Source of the DNA: Shewanella abyssi | Lineage (GTDB): Bacteria > Pseudomonadota > Gammaproteobacteria > Enterobacterales > Shewanellaceae | Length of the DNA stretch: 64,000 nt | NCBI RefSeq assembly: GCF_023284025.1 | Contig: NZ_JAKIKR010000012.1 | Coordinates: 1-64,000, forward strand | Reading direction: 5' to 3' | In this document: piece by piece, positions 7,375 through 17,539 of the stretch | How positions within the stretch are numbered: position 1 is the first letter of the stretch | How the letters are laid out: each line of letters opens with the position of its first letter | The notes under the pieces: model-generated | What the model was told of the DNA's origin: nothing | Database searches by the model: none | Seen by the model: the letters and a program-made list of their open reading frames with translations, nothing else | Position numbers and translations under genes: made by a program

Positions 7375-8754
7375 ATGTTGAAGCTTTACAATACTCTTAC
7401 CCGCCAAAAAGAACAGTTTGTACCGATACAGCCAGGAAAAGTTGGCATGTATGTGTGTGGGGTGACCATATATGATTTATGTCATATCGGTCATGGACGT
7501 ACCTTTGTTTCGTTTGACATGATTGTTAGGTACTTAAGGTACAGTGGCTATGATGTGAATTTTCAACGCAACATTACCGACGTTGATGATAAAATTATCA
7601 AGCGTGCCAATGAAAATAAAGAAAGTTGTGAATCATTGACCGAGCGCCTCATTGGTGAAATGCACCGAGACTTTGATTCGCTGAATATGGCGCGTCCTGA
7701 TTTCGAGCCGCGTGCGACCCTGCATATGCCTGAAATCATCGAGATGGTGGAAAAGTTAATCGCTCGTGAACATGCTTATGTTGCCGCCAATGGCGATGTG
7801 CTATTCAGTGTCTCTTCATTCCCTGAATATGGCAGACTGTCAGGGCAAAACCTTGAACAGTTGCAAGCCGGTGCTCGTGTTGAAGTTGAAGAAACTAAGC
7901 GTGACCCAATGGATTTTGTGCTGTGGAAGATGTCTAAACCGGGTGAGCCTACTTGGGAGTCGCCTTGGGGACCTGGTCGTCCAGGTTGGCACATAGAATG
8001 TTCAGCCATGAACAGTAAGCATCTGGGGAACCATTTTGATATTCACGGTGGTGGCAGTGATTTACAGTTTCCACACCATGAGAACGAAATCGCTCAGTCT
8101 TGCTGTGCCCATGATTCGACGTATGTAAACTACTGGATGCATACGGGCATGGTGATGGTTGATAAAGAGAAGATGTCGAAATCTTTGAATAATTTTTTCA
8201 CCATCCGTGATGTATTAAATCACTATGATGCAGCGACAGTGCGTTACTTCTTGCTGTCGGGTCAATATCGTAGCCAGCTGAACTATTCAGAAGATAACCT
8301 TAAGCAAGCTAAATCTGGCTTAGCGCGTATTTATACCGCACTAAAGGATTTAGATTTAACGGTCGAGGCCGCGCCTGCTGAACAGTTTGTTGCACAGTTT
8401 AAGCGGGCAATGGATGATGACTTTAATACACCAGAAGCCTATTCAGTGTTGTTTGATATGGTGCGTGAAATCAACCGCCTGAAATTAACTGATATGGCTC
8501 AAGCTTCAGCACTCGCTGTCGCCTTAAAGCAACTAGCCGATGTGCTAGGCATTCTTTCTCAAGATGTCGACACTTTCTTTAAAGGTGAAGGCTCTGATGA
8601 TGAAGTGGCTGAGATTGAAGCGCTCATCGTTGAGCGTAACCGCGCCAGAACAGAGAAAGACTGGGCCGCGGCAGACGTTGCTCGAGATGGTCTTAATGCT
8701 CTGGGTGTGATTCTTGAAGACGGGCCAGAAGGAACAACTTGGCGTAAAAAGTAA
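7375..8754 (+). CDS. cysS: cysteinyl-tRNA synthetase
   Basis: A class I aminoacyl-tRNA synthetase that charges tRNA-Cys. The 459 residues match the usual length. HIGH is present as [14 protein letters not shown] as KEKMSKSLN, and the zinc ligands that select cysteine are visible: the Cys in [10 protein letters not shown], Cys in ECSAMN, and His/Glu in HHENE. The C-terminal DALR-like tRNA-binding helices follow. A strong terminator closes the gene 20 bases downstream. Confidence 0.97.
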   Translation: MLKLYNTLTRQKEQFVPIQPGKVGMYVCGVTIYDLCHIGHGRTFVSFDMIVRYLRYSGYDVNFQRNITDVDDKIIKRANENKESCESLTERLIGEMHRDFDSLNMARPDFEPRATLHMPEIIEMVEKLIAREHAYVAANGDVLFSVSSFPEYGRLSGQNLEQLQAGARVEVEETKRDPMDFVLWKMSKPGEPTWESPWGPGRPGWHIECSAMNSKHLGNHFDIHGGGSDLQFPHHENEIAQSCCAHDSTYVNYWMHTGMVMVDKEKMSKSLNNFFTIRDVLNHYDAATVRYFLLSGQYRSQLNYSEDNLKQAKSGLARIYTALKDLDLTVEAAPAEQFVAQFKRAMDDDFNTPEAYSVLFDMVREINRLKLTDMAQASALAVALKQLADVLGILSQDVDTFFKGEGSDDEVAEIEALIVERNRARTEKDWAAADVARDGLNALGVILEDGPEGTTWRKK

Positions 8755-8771
8755 CGCTTAGGTTTAATCAT

Positions 8772-8800
8772 AAAAAAGCCTGCGTATGCAGGCTTTTTTT
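8772..8800 (+). terminator. Rho-independent terminator of cysS
   Basis: The stem AAGCCTGC / GCAGGCTT with loop GTAT is followed by a run of T. The preceding A-run makes it able to work in both directions. Confidence 0.85.
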
Positions 8801-8842
8801 ATGTGTTTGGTAAGTGCTAGAACCTTCTTTTAAAGTAGGTCG

Positions 8843-8941
8843 GCATTTATGCCGTCGCTTTGCTCTTTTCTAGCTTTTACCGTAAGAGAAGCGTTCCGTA
8901 GTGACGAAGTCGCGTGCCGTAAGGCCGTAGGCCGTTCGTCT
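8843..8941. repeat. REP-like palindromic sequences in the cysS-folD gap
   Basis: The roughly 190-base gap between convergent cysS and folD holds short palindromic units: GTCGGCATTTATGCCGTC near 8840-8860, and GCCGTAAGGCCGTAGGCCG near 8918-8936. Such GC-rich inverted units between convergent genes look like repetitive extragenic palindromes. Only a genome-wide count would confirm this. Confidence 0.35.
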
Positions 8942-8991
8942 AAGATTTTACCATGATGTGAGCCCAGAACCTCAAATACTCGAGCCTAATC

Positions 8992-9846
8992 TCAATCGTG
9001 ATAACGCTCGCAGGCGTATAAGGTGTTCTCGAGTAAGCTTGCAATAGTCATTGGGCCAACACCACCGGGTACCGGTGTGATAAAGCTAGCATTCTCTGCT
9101 GCCTTTTCAAATTGGACATCACCGACAAGCTTGCCATTTTCTAAACGGTTAATGCCGACATCAATCACAATCGCACCAGGCTTAATCCATTCTCCAGGAA
9201 TAAACCCAGGTTTACCGACCGCGACAACCACTAAATCAGCTTGTCTTACTTTCTGCTCTAAATTACGTGTGAAGCGGTGACATGTTGTCGTGGTGCAACC
9301 AGCAAGCAATAACTCAAGCGACATAGGGCGGCCAACAATATTAGAGGCGCCAACCACGACGGCGTCAAGGCCGTAAGTGTCGACTCCCGTTGACTGAATG
9401 AGCGTCATGATGCCCGTTGGCGTACATGAACGTAGCACTGGAATACGTTGAGCGAGTCTACCGACATTATAAGGGTGGAAACCATCGACATCTTTATCGG
9501 GGCGAATGCGCTCAATGACCTTTGATTCTTCTATATGCTCAGGCAATGGCAGCTGTACCAAAATACCATCGATAGTAGGGTCATCATTACAATCATCAAT
9601 AAGTGACAATAAAGCCTCTTCAGAAGTGGTACTTTCTAAATCGTAAGAGCGAGACATGAAGCCAAGTTCTTCACAGGCTCTGCGCTTACTACTCACGTAA
9701 ACTTGCGAAGCAGGATCTGCCCCAACAAGAATCACGGCTAAGCCAGGTACTCTTTGACCAGCCTCTTTACGGGCGGTTACTTTTTCTTTGAGCTTAGTTC
9801 GAATGGTTTGGGCGATAGCTTTACCATCGATTTTTTGAGCGGTCAT
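8992..9846 (-). CDS. folD: bifunctional methylene-THF dehydrogenase/cyclohydrolase FolD
   Basis: FolD interconverts 5,10-methylene-, methenyl- and 10-formyl-tetrahydrofolate, feeding purine and formyl-Met synthesis. The 284 residues are the normal length. Visible are [13 protein letters not shown] (catalytic Tyr and Lys), [34 protein letters not shown] (NADP site) and the C-terminal [10 protein letters not shown] signature. It stands alone, convergent with cysS. Confidence 0.96.
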   Translation of the reverse strand: MTAQKIDGKAIAQTIRTKLKEKVTARKEAGQRVPGLAVILVGADPASQVYVSSKRRACEELGFMSRSYDLESTTSEEALLSLIDDCNDDPTIDGILVQLPLPEHIEESKVIERIRPDKDVDGFHPYNVGRLAQRIPVLRSCTPTGIMTLIQSTGVDTYGLDAVVVGASNIVGRPMSLELLLAGCTTTTCHRFTRNLEQKVRQADLVVVAVGKPGFIPGEWIKPGAIVIDVGINRLENGKLVGDVQFEKAAENASFITPVPGGVGPMTIASLLENTLYACERYHD

Positions 9847-10252
9847 GGGGCTTAGTGTCCTTAATACGGCGCGATCATGGAAAACGGCGCTATTTTAACA
9901 GGACATATGATAGGTGTCATTGATTTAGGCCGTTAATAAACAATTCTCAAATACGGATAATGAGTATGCAATAAAATTGTAGAAAGTATTCATTTTGCTG
10001 GGCTTTAGTTGAGAGGCGTTCTATTGAAAGTGGCCATTCTCATTGGTGTTGTTGCTAATTTAAACGCTGGGCATTGATACATTAAGATTTATATTGAGAA
10101 TATTGCTCCATAAATGGATCTCATGACCACAGCAGCTATATTAGATCACCTGTTAGGTTGAGGAGATTTTGCGCACATTGCTTGCGATAGCATCAATGAC
10201 TGATATCATAGCGTGTTAAATAAGCAGGCGGACGCTTTTTTACAGAAAGTCA
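9847..10252. other. gap between folD and the tRNA promoter
   Basis: About 400 bases with no recognisable gene or repeat. It must contain the folD promoter on the minus strand; the right part holds the tRNA promoter described separately. Confidence 0.4.
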
Positions 10253-10281
10253 TTGACGGCTTTTAGGCTAGGGGATAATAT
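10253..10281 (+). promoter_or_regulatory. sigma-70 promoter of the tRNA operon
   Basis: TTGACG (10253-10258), a 17-base spacer and TAATAT (10276-10281) form a near-consensus promoter. The GC-rich discriminator GCGCTCCG follows directly, a feature typical of stable-RNA promoters under stringent control. Confidence 0.75.
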
Positions 10282-10365
10282 GCGCTCCGTTCTCAACGAG
10301 ATAGTTCGTTTAGAGTAGAAACAGAAAACACTTCCCAATACCGTGTCTTCGTTATGTTTCAATTT

Positions 10366-10442
<77 letters not shown>

Positions 10443-10506
10443 CATTTTAACACTAGCGTGTAAACGTTAGTTGCCCAGTTCAGGAAATGAATTTATTCAT
10501 TGCCGA

Positions 10507-10583
10507 GCGCCCGTAGCTCAGTTGGATAGAGCACCCGCCTTCTAAGCGGGTGGCCGCAGGTTCGAATCCTGCCGGGCGCACCA
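10507..10583 (+). tRNA. tRNA-Arg (anticodon TCT)
   Basis: A 77-base cloverleaf with acceptor GCGCCCG/CGGGCGC and encoded CCA. The anticodon stem CCCGC/GCGGG frames loop CTTCTAA, so the anticodon is TCT, reading AGA/AGG. Second gene of the operon. Confidence 0.96.
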
Positions 10584-10590
10584 TTTTTGT

Positions 10591-10667
10591 GGTGATTGTA
10601 GCTCAGTTGGTAGAGCCCCGGATTGTGATTCCGGTTGTCGTGGGTTCGAGCCCCATCAGTCACCCCA
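10591..10667 (+). tRNA. tRNA-His (anticodon GTG)
   Basis: A 77-base cloverleaf with acceptor GGTGATT/AGTCACC and encoded CCA. The first G pairs with C73, the extra G-1 pair that identifies tRNA-His. The anticodon stem CCGGA/TCCGG frames TTGTGAT. Only seven bases separate it from tRNA-Arg. Confidence 0.96.
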
Positions 10668-10688
10668 CTCATTCTGTGAAAGAAGTTC

Positions 10689-10715
10689 AAAAAGCGACCC
10701 TAGGTCGCTTTTTTT
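10689..10715 (+). terminator. terminator of the tRNA operon
   Basis: The stem AAGCGACC/GGTCGCTT followed by seven T lies 22 bases after tRNA-His. Confidence 0.88.
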
Positions 10716-10923
10716 ACGCCTGTAAATCGTGCTTTGAGGCTCGACTCCAGCGCATTCGATAGCTATAATGTCGCGTCTTGATAATTATCAGCTAAGAGTA
10801 ACCAGTGCTGAACATCAGTGTTTATGGGCATTTTGGTTAAATTTAAGGGTCAAGAAACGAATACTTTAATAGTTGAAATGTCGACTATTACAAAGGACGA
10901 TGGACATATTTCGAGGTAAAAAA

Positions 10924-12228
10924 ATGCAAGTTTCTGTAGAAACCACACAAGGTCTAGAGCGTCGCCTAACTATTTCGGTACCTGCTGAGCAGATCGAAAA
11001 TACAGTTAAAGAAGCATTAAAAAGTGAAGCTAAGCGTGCTCGTATCGACGGTTTCCGTAAAGGAAAAGTACCCGTAAGCGTGATTAATAAGCGTTATGGT
11101 AAAGCTATTCGTCAAGATATCACTGGTGAAGTGATGCAGCGTAACTTTGTTGAAGCTATCATTGCTGAGAAGTTAAACCCAGCGGGTGCGCCAACGTTGA
11201 CTGCTGGTACATCTGAAGGTGAAAACTTTGAGTTTGTAGCCACTTTTGAAATCTACCCAGAAGTAGAGCTTAAAGGTTTAGAGTCAATTGCTGTTGAACA
11301 ACCTAAAGCTGAAGTTACTGAAGCTGATGTTGACGCTATGATTGAAACCCTACGTAACCAACACGCGTCATTTGACATTGTTGAACGTGCAGCAGCTGAA
11401 GGCGACAAAACTAAATTCAACTTCGTTGGTTCAGTTGACGGTGAAGAGTTTGAAGGCGGTAAAGCTGATGACTTCGAACTACAACTTGGTAGCGGCCGCA
11501 TGATCCCAGGTTTTGAATCTGGTATTGAAGGTCATAAAGCCGGTGAAGAGTTCGAAATCGAAGTGACTTTCCCTGAAGATTACCACGCAGAGAACTTAAA
11601 AGGTAAAGCAGCAAAGTTTGTTATTACCCTTACTGAAGTTCAAGGTGCTAACCTTCCAGAAGTTAATGACGAATTCGCAACACTATTTGGTGTTAACGAA
11701 GGCGGAATCGACGCGTTACGTGCTGAAATCAGCAAGAACATGGGTCGTGAACTAGAGCAAGCACTTAAAGCTAATATTAAAGACCAGGTGCTTAACGGTC
11801 TTGTTGAGCAAAATGCTTTAGACCTGCCAAAAGCATTGATCGAAGGCGAAGTAGAAGTATTGCGTAAGCAAGCTATGCAACGTTTTGGCGATCAAGCTGC
11901 AAGCATGCCTGAACTACCTGCTGACTTGTTCACTGAACAAGCAGAGCGTCGCGTTAAAGTTGGTTTGTTACTGGGTGAAGTTATCAAGACTAACGAACTT
12001 AAAGCGGAAGACGAGCGTGTTCAAGCACTAATCGCTTCAATGGCATCTGCATACGAAGATCCAAGTGAAGTCGTTGCCCACTACAATGGCAATGAAGAGC
12101 TTATGCAAAACATGCGTAACGTTGCACTTGAAGAGCAAGCCGTAGAAGCGTTACTAAAAACTGCAACTTTGACTGAAAAAGAAGTCAAATTTGAAGAATT
12201 TATGAACAAGGCTACCGGTCGCGCATAA
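10924..12228 (+). CDS. tig: trigger factor (ribosome-bound chaperone/PPIase)
   Basis: Trigger factor binds nascent chains at the ribosome exit. The 434 residues contain the ribosome-binding domain with its GFRKGKVP signature (about residues 43-50), the FKBP-like isomerase domain (about 150-245, from [17 protein letters not shown]) and the helical C-terminal chaperone domain. The frame is open from 10873, but the ATG at 10924 starts the conserved MQVSVETT and has GAGG eight bases upstream. It precedes clpP-clpX-lon, the classical order. Confidence 0.95.
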   Translation: MQVSVETTQGLERRLTISVPAEQIENTVKEALKSEAKRARIDGFRKGKVPVSVINKRYGKAIRQDITGEVMQRNFVEAIIAEKLNPAGAPTLTAGTSEGENFEFVATFEIYPEVELKGLESIAVEQPKAEVTEADVDAMIETLRNQHASFDIVERAAAEGDKTKFNFVGSVDGEEFEGGKADDFELQLGSGRMIPGFESGIEGHKAGEEFEIEVTFPEDYHAENLKGKAAKFVITLTEVQGANLPEVNDEFATLFGVNEGGIDALRAEISKNMGRELEQALKANIKDQVLNGLVEQNALDLPKALIEGEVEVLRKQAMQRFGDQAASMPELPADLFTEQAERRVKVGLLLGEVIKTNELKAEDERVQALIASMASAYEDPSEVVAHYNGNEELMQNMRNVALEEQAVEALLKTATLTEKEVKFEEFMNKATGRA

Positions 12229-12235
12229 CCATCGC

Positions 12236-12266
12236 TTGACTTAAATGGCTATAAGCCATTTATAAT
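12236..12266 (+). promoter_or_regulatory. possible clpP promoter
   Basis: TTGACT at 12236-12241 is followed by TTTATA after 17 bases and by TATAAT (12261-12266) after 19 bases. Either -10 would give a transcript beginning at or in the hairpin upstream of clpP. I see no heat-shock consensus here. Confidence 0.45.
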
Positions 12267-12305
12267 GGCTCGTATGAGGTTCCTCATGCGGGCCATTTTT
12301 ATTTA
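12264..12305 (+). terminator. hairpin between tig and clpP
   Basis: AATGGC...ATGAGG pairs with CCTCAT...GCCATT around a TT loop, with a T-rich tail. It looks like a terminator or attenuator for tig read-through. Because the -10 box overlaps its left arm, clpP transcripts may begin within it. Confidence 0.6.
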
Positions 12306-12317
12306 GGGAAATTAATC

Positions 12318-12929
12318 ATGCACAAAGCACCAGAATCAGTACTTAATGCACTAGTGCCTATGGTTGTTGAACAAACAGCTAAAGGTGAACGCTCATATGA
12401 TATCTATTCACGTCTCTTAAAAGAGCGTATCATTTTCTTAGTAGGCCCTGTAGAAGAGCATATGGCTAATCTGGTCGTTGCACAATTGCTGTTTTTGGAA
12501 TCAGAGAGCCCTGATAAAGACATATTCCTCTATATTAACTCTCCAGGTGGCTCTGTCACTGCAGGGATGGCGATATATGACACAATGCAGTTCATTAAGC
12601 CAAACGTTAGCACTGTGTGTATCGGACAAGCAGCAAGCATGGGCGCATTTTTATTAGCAGGTGGAGCAAAAGGAAAACGTCATTGTTTACCTAATTCACG
12701 TGTTATGATCCACCAACCATTGGGTGGGTTCCAAGGCCAAGCATCTGACATTGCCATTCATGCGCAAGAGATCTTAGGCATTAAGAATAAGTTAAACAGT
12801 ATGCTTGCTGAACATACTGGTCAAGCGCTAGAAGTGATTGAGCGTGATACTGATCGTGACAACTTTATGAGTGCTGATGAAGCCACAGAGTATGGGCTTG
12901 TCGATTCCGTGATGAATAAACGAGGCTGA
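12318..12929 (+). CDS. clpP: ATP-dependent Clp protease proteolytic subunit
   Basis: ClpP forms the double-heptamer peptidase chamber that works with ClpX or ClpA. The 203-residue protein has the catalytic triad Ser107 (GQAASMGAF), His132 (VMIHQPLGG) and Asp181 (ERDTDRDNF). The hydrophobic substrate and oxyanion region [14 protein letters not shown] is intact. It lies directly upstream of clpX. Confidence 0.96.
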   Translation: MHKAPESVLNALVPMVVEQTAKGERSYDIYSRLLKERIIFLVGPVEEHMANLVVAQLLFLESESPDKDIFLYINSPGGSVTAGMAIYDTMQFIKPNVSTVCIGQAASMGAFLLAGGAKGKRHCLPNSRVMIHQPLGGFQGQASDIAIHAQEILGIKNKLNSMLAEHTGQALEVIERDTDRDNFMSADEATEYGLVDSVMNKRG

Positions 12930-13012
12930 TTTTTGCTTTAGGCTGAGCTATGCTGGTTATAAAGTGAAATTAAGAATTCCGCAGCTGATTGGCTGCAAAC
13001 AGAGGTAAGGTA

Positions 13013-14290
13013 ATGGGCGAAAACAAAGGTACCGGTGACGGCGGCAAGCTGCTGTACTGCTCTTTTTGTGGAAAGAGCCAGCATGAAGTGAGAAAACTTA
13101 TTGCTGGACCTTCTGTATATGTTTGCGATGAGTGTGTGGAACTCTGCAATGACATTATTAGAGAAGAGATAAAAGAGATATCACCTAAGCAAGATCAAGA
13201 CAAGTTACCAACACCGCATGAGTTAAGAGCGCATTTGGACGATTATGTTATTGGTCAAGATAAAGCTAAGAAGGTGTTATCTGTAGCGGTATACAACCAT
13301 TACAAACGCTTGAAGAATGCTAGCCCTAAAGACGGCGTAGAGCTGGGTAAAAGTAATATTTTGCTGATTGGTCCTACAGGTAGTGGTAAAACACTGCTAG
13401 CAGAGACGCTGGCACGTTTCCTAGATGTACCGTTCACGATGGCAGATGCAACGACGCTGACTGAAGCGGGTTATGTGGGTGAAGATGTTGAAAACATCAT
13501 TCAGAAGCTACTACAAAAGTGTGATTACGATGTAGAGAAGGCCCAACGTGGTATCGTCTATATTGATGAAATTGATAAAATCAGTCGTAAGTCTGACAAC
13601 CCATCAATTACACGAGATGTATCAGGCGAAGGTGTTCAGCAAGCGTTACTTAAGCTGATTGAAGGCACGATTGCAGCCGTTCCACCTCAAGGTGGCCGAA
13701 AGCATCCACAGCAAGAATTTTTGCAGGTAGATACCTCAAAGATTTTATTTGTTTGTGGTGGTGCATTCTCGGGCTTAGAAAAAGTCATTGAACAGCGTTC
13801 GAACGTCGGTTCAGGCATTGGTTTTGGTGCAAACGTTAAAGGAGACGCTGATAAAGCGACAATCTCTGATATGTTATTGCAAGTTGAACCAGAAGATTTA
13901 GTTAAGTTTGGTCTTATTCCTGAATTTATTGGACGTCTGCCTGTATTGGCTACTTTGACTGAACTTGATGACGCAGCGCTTATACAAATTCTTTCTGAAC
14001 CTAAAAATGCGATAACGAAGCAGTTTGCTGCGTTATTTGACATGGAAGGGGTTGAACTAGAGTTTAGAGAAGATGCGCTGAAAGCCATTGCGATCAAAGC
14101 ACAGACTCGTAAAACGGGTGCGCGTGGATTACGTTCTATCGTTGAAGGCATTTTGCTCGACATCATGTATGACCTACCTTCGACAGATGATGTTGTAAAA
14201 GTGGTGGTAGATGAGTCGGTAGTGAAGGGTGAGTCATCACCTATTCTTATCTACTCAACTAACGAAGCACAAGCAGCCAGTGCTGAGTAA
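13013..14290 (+). CDS. clpX: ClpX unfoldase (AAA+ subunit of ClpXP)
   Basis: ClpX recognises tagged substrates, unfolds them with ATP and feeds ClpP. The 425 residues show the C4 zinc domain (CSFCGKSQ ... CDEC), Walker A GPTGSGKT, Walker B VYIDEIDK, the GYVGEDVE pore loop, the GIGFGA loop that docks ClpP, and the sensor-2 TGARGLRS. An upstream in-frame start exists at 12989, but 13013 fits the family N-terminus. A terminator follows. Confidence 0.95.
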   Translation: MGENKGTGDGGKLLYCSFCGKSQHEVRKLIAGPSVYVCDECVELCNDIIREEIKEISPKQDQDKLPTPHELRAHLDDYVIGQDKAKKVLSVAVYNHYKRLKNASPKDGVELGKSNILLIGPTGSGKTLLAETLARFLDVPFTMADATTLTEAGYVGEDVENIIQKLLQKCDYDVEKAQRGIVYIDEIDKISRKSDNPSITRDVSGEGVQQALLKLIEGTIAAVPPQGGRKHPQQEFLQVDTSKILFVCGGAFSGLEKVIEQRSNVGSGIGFGANVKGDADKATISDMLLQVEPEDLVKFGLIPEFIGRLPVLATLTELDDAALIQILSEPKNAITKQFAALFDMEGVELEFREDALKAIAIKAQTRKTGARGLRSIVEGILLDIMYDLPSTDDVVKVVVDESVVKGESSPILIYSTNEAQAASAE

Positions 14291-14319
14291 GATATCGTCT
14301 TAATTACCGTCGTGTATTG

Positions 14320-14347
14320 AAAAGGAGCCTTTATGGCTCCTTTTTTG
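14320..14347 (+). terminator. terminator of clpX
   Basis: The stem AAAGGAGCC/GGCTCCTTT with loop TTTAT ends in a T run, 30 bases after clpX. Confidence 0.85.
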
Positions 14348-14375
14348 TGCAGTTTATTATTTAATTGTTATTCGC

Positions 14376-14404
14376 CATTGAATCCTATCGAATCATCCCA
14401 ATAT
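14376..14404 (+). promoter_or_regulatory. putative sigma-32 heat-shock promoter of lon
   Basis: CATTGAA (14376-14382) and CCCAATAT (14397-14404) are separated by 14 bases. They resemble the sigma-32 consensus CTTGAA-N13-15-CCCCATNT, and lon is a classical heat-shock gene. The placement, 35 bases before the ATG, is right. Confidence 0.5.
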
Positions 14405-14438
14405 ACTCTTAAGCATTCAGACAAAACGGAATCTAGCT

Positions 14439-16796
14439 ATGACTCTAGAGCGCGATACGCGAATCGAACTACCCGTACTACCACTGAGAGATGTAGTGGT
14501 TTATCCCCATATGGTAATTCCGTTATTCGTAGGCCGAGAAAAGTCCATTCGTTGCTTAGAAAAAGCGATGGATCAAGGTAAACAAATTATATTAGTCGCA
14601 CAGCGTGATGCCGAGTTAGACGATCCTAGCAGCGATGACATTTTCGACGTTGGTACGGTAGCCTCCATTTTACAACTGCTAAAGCTTCCTGACGGTACTG
14701 TTAAAGTATTGGTTGAAGGCGGTCAGCGTGCGCGCATTGATAACTACTCTGAGCAGGACGATATATTCCAAGCTACTGCGCATTACCTTGAGTCAGAGCC
14801 TCTGACGGACAAAGAGGAAGAGGTGTTAATTCGCTCGGCAGTAGGGCAGTTTGAAGGCTACATCAAGCTGAATAAAAAAATTCCACCAGAAGTGTTGACG
14901 TCGCTTTCAGGTATCGATGAAGCTGCTCGACTGGCTGACACTATGGCAGCGCATATGCCGTTGAAGCTCGAAGACAAACAGTCAGTACTTGAGATGGTTA
15001 ACGTCGGCGAGCGCATCGAATATTTGATGGCGATGATGGAATCTGAAATCGATCTGCTACAGGTCGAAAAACGGATCCGTGGTCGCGTTAAAAAGCAGAT
15101 GGAAAAAAGTCAGCGCGAGTACTATTTGAATGAGCAAATGAAAGCTATTCAAAAAGAACTCGGTGATATTGACGAGTCTCACGATGAGTTTGAAAGTTTA
15201 GCGAAAAAGATTGAAGAAGCGAAAATGCCTGAAGAGGCAAAAGACAAAGCGACGGCTGAACTTAATAAACTGAAGATGATGTCACCTATGTCAGCTGAAG
15301 CGACAGTGGTGAGAAGTTATGTTGAGTGGATGGTCGCAGTGCCTTGGCACAAGCGCTCTAAGATTAAGCGTGACCTTGCTAAAGCGCAAGATGTACTCGA
15401 CACAGACCACTTTGGTCTAGAGAAAGTCAAAGAGCGTATTCTAGAGTATCTAGCAGTGCAAAGCCGTGTTAAACAGCTTAAAGGGCCAATTCTTTGTTTA
15501 GTCGGACCACCAGGTGTGGGTAAAACATCATTGGGCCAATCTATCGCTAAAGCGACTGGACGTAAGTATGTTCGCGTTGCCTTAGGCGGCGTTCGAGATG
15601 AAGCAGAGATCCGCGGTCATCGTCGCACTTATATTGGTTCTATGCCGGGTAAAGTCATCCAGAAAATGTCAAAAGTGGGCGTTAAAAACCCGCTGTTTTT
15701 ACTTGATGAAATCGATAAGATGAGCAGCGATATGCGTGGCGATCCAGCATCTGCGTTACTTGAGGTGCTTGACCCAGAGCAGAACTCAACATTTAGCGAT
15801 CATTACATGGAGGTTGATTATGACCTGTCCGATGTGATGTTTGTGGCAACATCGAATTCAATGAACATTCCAGGTCCGTTATTAGACCGTATGGAAGTCA
15901 TTCGTCTGTCGGGTTATACCGAAGATGAAAAACTGAATATTGCTAAGCAACATTTATTGCCTAAGCAGATTGAGCGCAATGGACTTAAAACCAAAGAAGT
16001 CACCGTCGATGATAGCGCTATTGTCGGCATTATTCGTTATTACACTCGCGAAGCTGGCGTGCGTGCGCTTGAGCGAGAATTATCGAAGATTTGTCGTAAA
16101 GTCGTTAAGCAGATCGTACTGGATAAAAGCATCAAGCATGTTTTAGTCAATCAAGATAACCTTAAGTCTTTCTTAGGGGTGCAACGTTGTGATTACGGTA
16201 AAGCGGAATCAAACAATCAGATAGGCCAAGTAACGGGACTAGCATGGACTGAAGTCGGTGGTGATTTGCTCACTATCGAAGCCACATCTGTGCCTGGTAA
16301 AGGCAAATTGTCCTATACCGGTTCGTTAGGTGATGTCATGCAAGAGTCGATTCAAGCGGCAATGACCGTGGTTCGTGCTCGAGCTGAACAGCTTGGTATT
16401 AATCCAGATTTCTATGAAAAGCGCGATATCCATGTTCACGTACCAGAAGGTGCTACGCCAAAAGATGGTCCTTCTGCGGGTGCAGCTATGTGCACAGCAT
16501 TGGTTTCTAGTCTTACAGGCAACCCTGTGCGCGCCGACGTGGCGATGACCGGTGAGATCACATTAAGAGGTGAAGTATTACCGATAGGTGGATTAAAAGA
16601 AAAATTACTCGCTGCGCACCGTGGCGGAACTAAAGTTGTTCTAATTCCAAAGGAAAATGAACGTGATTTAGAAGAAATCCCAGCAAATGTGATCGCAGAC
16701 TTAAAGATTTATCCAGTCAGATGGGTTGAAGAAGTACTGAAATTGGCACTTGAACGACCAGTAAAGGGCTTCGAAGTAGTGGAAAACGTGGGCTAA
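14439..16796 (+). CDS. lon: ATP-dependent protease Lon
   Basis: Lon degrades misfolded and regulatory proteins in the cytoplasm. The 785 residues match the E. coli length. In order: the substrate-binding N-domain opening with [15 protein letters not shown], a coiled-coil helical region (about 190-260), the AAA+ module with GPPGVGKTS and FLLDEIDK, and the protease domain with the Ser of [10 protein letters not shown] and a Lys in [12 protein letters not shown] forming the Ser-Lys dyad. It is transcribed separately after the clpX terminator. Confidence 0.97.
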   Translation: MTLERDTRIELPVLPLRDVVVYPHMVIPLFVGREKSIRCLEKAMDQGKQIILVAQRDAELDDPSSDDIFDVGTVASILQLLKLPDGTVKVLVEGGQRARIDNYSEQDDIFQATAHYLESEPLTDKEEEVLIRSAVGQFEGYIKLNKKIPPEVLTSLSGIDEAARLADTMAAHMPLKLEDKQSVLEMVNVGERIEYLMAMMESEIDLLQVEKRIRGRVKKQMEKSQREYYLNEQMKAIQKELGDIDESHDEFESLAKKIEEAKMPEEAKDKATAELNKLKMMSPMSAEATVVRSYVEWMVAVPWHKRSKIKRDLAKAQDVLDTDHFGLEKVKERILEYLAVQSRVKQLKGPILCLVGPPGVGKTSLGQSIAKATGRKYVRVALGGVRDEAEIRGHRRTYIGSMPGKVIQKMSKVGVKNPLFLLDEIDKMSSDMRGDPASALLEVLDPEQNSTFSDHYMEVDYDLSDVMFVATSNSMNIPGPLLDRMEVIRLSGYTEDEKLNIAKQHLLPKQIERNGLKTKEVTVDDSAIVGIIRYYTREAGVRALERELSKICRKVVKQIVLDKSIKHVLVNQDNLKSFLGVQRCDYGKAESNNQIGQVTGLAWTEVGGDLLTIEATSVPGKGKLSYTGSLGDVMQESIQAAMTVVRARAEQLGINPDFYEKRDIHVHVPEGATPKDGPSAGAAMCTALVSSLTGNPVRADVAMTGEITLRGEVLPIGGLKEKLLAAHRGGTKVVLIPKENERDLEEIPANVIADLKIYPVRWVEEVLKLALERPVKGFEVVENVG

Positions 16797-17052
16797 CGCA
16801 ATAAATTGCAGTATTGCTTGAAAAAAAGTGCAAAAAGGGGCTTACCAAACTGCCTAGCTGTGGTAGCCTAAGTTGGTGGAGAGTCAGTCGCTCCAGCCCT
16901 TGGAGTGACTGGTTTTGAGCAGTATCCTAAATTATTTCTTGGGTTTTCCTATAAGGCTTGAACTTTGGTTCTAAGCTTGTTATAAAAAGCCTCCGCAGAC
17001 CGCTCTAGATAGGGATTGGGTGCGGTACAAAAATTACATTCAAGGGGATGAC
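16797..17052. other. lon-hupB gap with hairpin
   Basis: This 256-base gap holds an inverted repeat AGTCGCTCCA-GCCCT-TGGAGTGACT (16886-16910), followed within three bases by TTTT, a plausible lon terminator. The rest must hold the hupB promoter; I could not assign it with confidence. Confidence 0.45.
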
Positions 17053-17325
17053 ATGAACAAATCTGAACTAATCGAGAAAATCGCTTCTGGTGCTGACATT
17101 TCTAAAGCCGCTGCTGGCCGTGCATTAGATTCTTTCATTGGCGCTGTTACAGACGGGCTAAAAGAAGGCGATAAGATTGCTCTTGTTGGTTTTGGTACTT
17201 TCGAAGTGCGTCAGCGTGCAGAGCGCACTGGTCGTAACCCACAGACGGGTAAAGAGATCAAAATTGCTGCAGCAAACATTCCAGCATTTAAAGCTGGTAA
17301 GTCGCTAAAAGACGCTGTTAACTAA
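17053..17325 (+). CDS. hupB: DNA-binding protein HU-beta
   Basis: HU bends and compacts DNA as a dimer. The 90-residue protein has the whole fold, with [21 protein letters not shown] spanning the DNA-binding arm and the conserved arm-tip proline in RNPQTGKEI. The ATG at 17053 is chosen over an in-frame start at 17020 because AAGGGG precedes it and the conserved MNKSELI begins there. Located between lon and ppiD, as in E. coli. Confidence 0.95.
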   Translation: MNKSELIEKIASGADISKAAAGRALDSFIGAVTDGLKEGDKIALVGFGTFEVRQRAERTGRNPQTGKEIKIAAANIPAFKAGKSLKDAVN

Positions 17326-17474
17326 GATACTCGTTAACTGCAGCCTTTGTAAGGTTATTGTAGAAAGCACTGTTTAAACCGTGCTTCTTACGAGAAAAAA
17401 GACTGTTATTAGGTGTTTGCTTAGTGATAGTCATCAAGAGTAAAGAGGTTCATTTCTCTTTACTATTAAATTAC

Positions 17475-17508
17475 AAAAAGGCGCATCCAACGAGTGATGC
17501 GCCTTTTT
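17475..17508 (+). terminator. terminator of hupB
   Basis: The stem AAGGCGCATC/GATGCGCCTT with an eight-base loop is followed by T-rich sequence. Confidence 0.85.
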
Positions 17509-17539
17509 ATTTTATTAATCGCAACCAGCGAGAAGTCTG

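Noticed and set aside
7776..8009. Antisense frames inside cysS and other core genes
   Set aside because: They follow from the codon usage of the real gene on the other strand and show no family resemblance.
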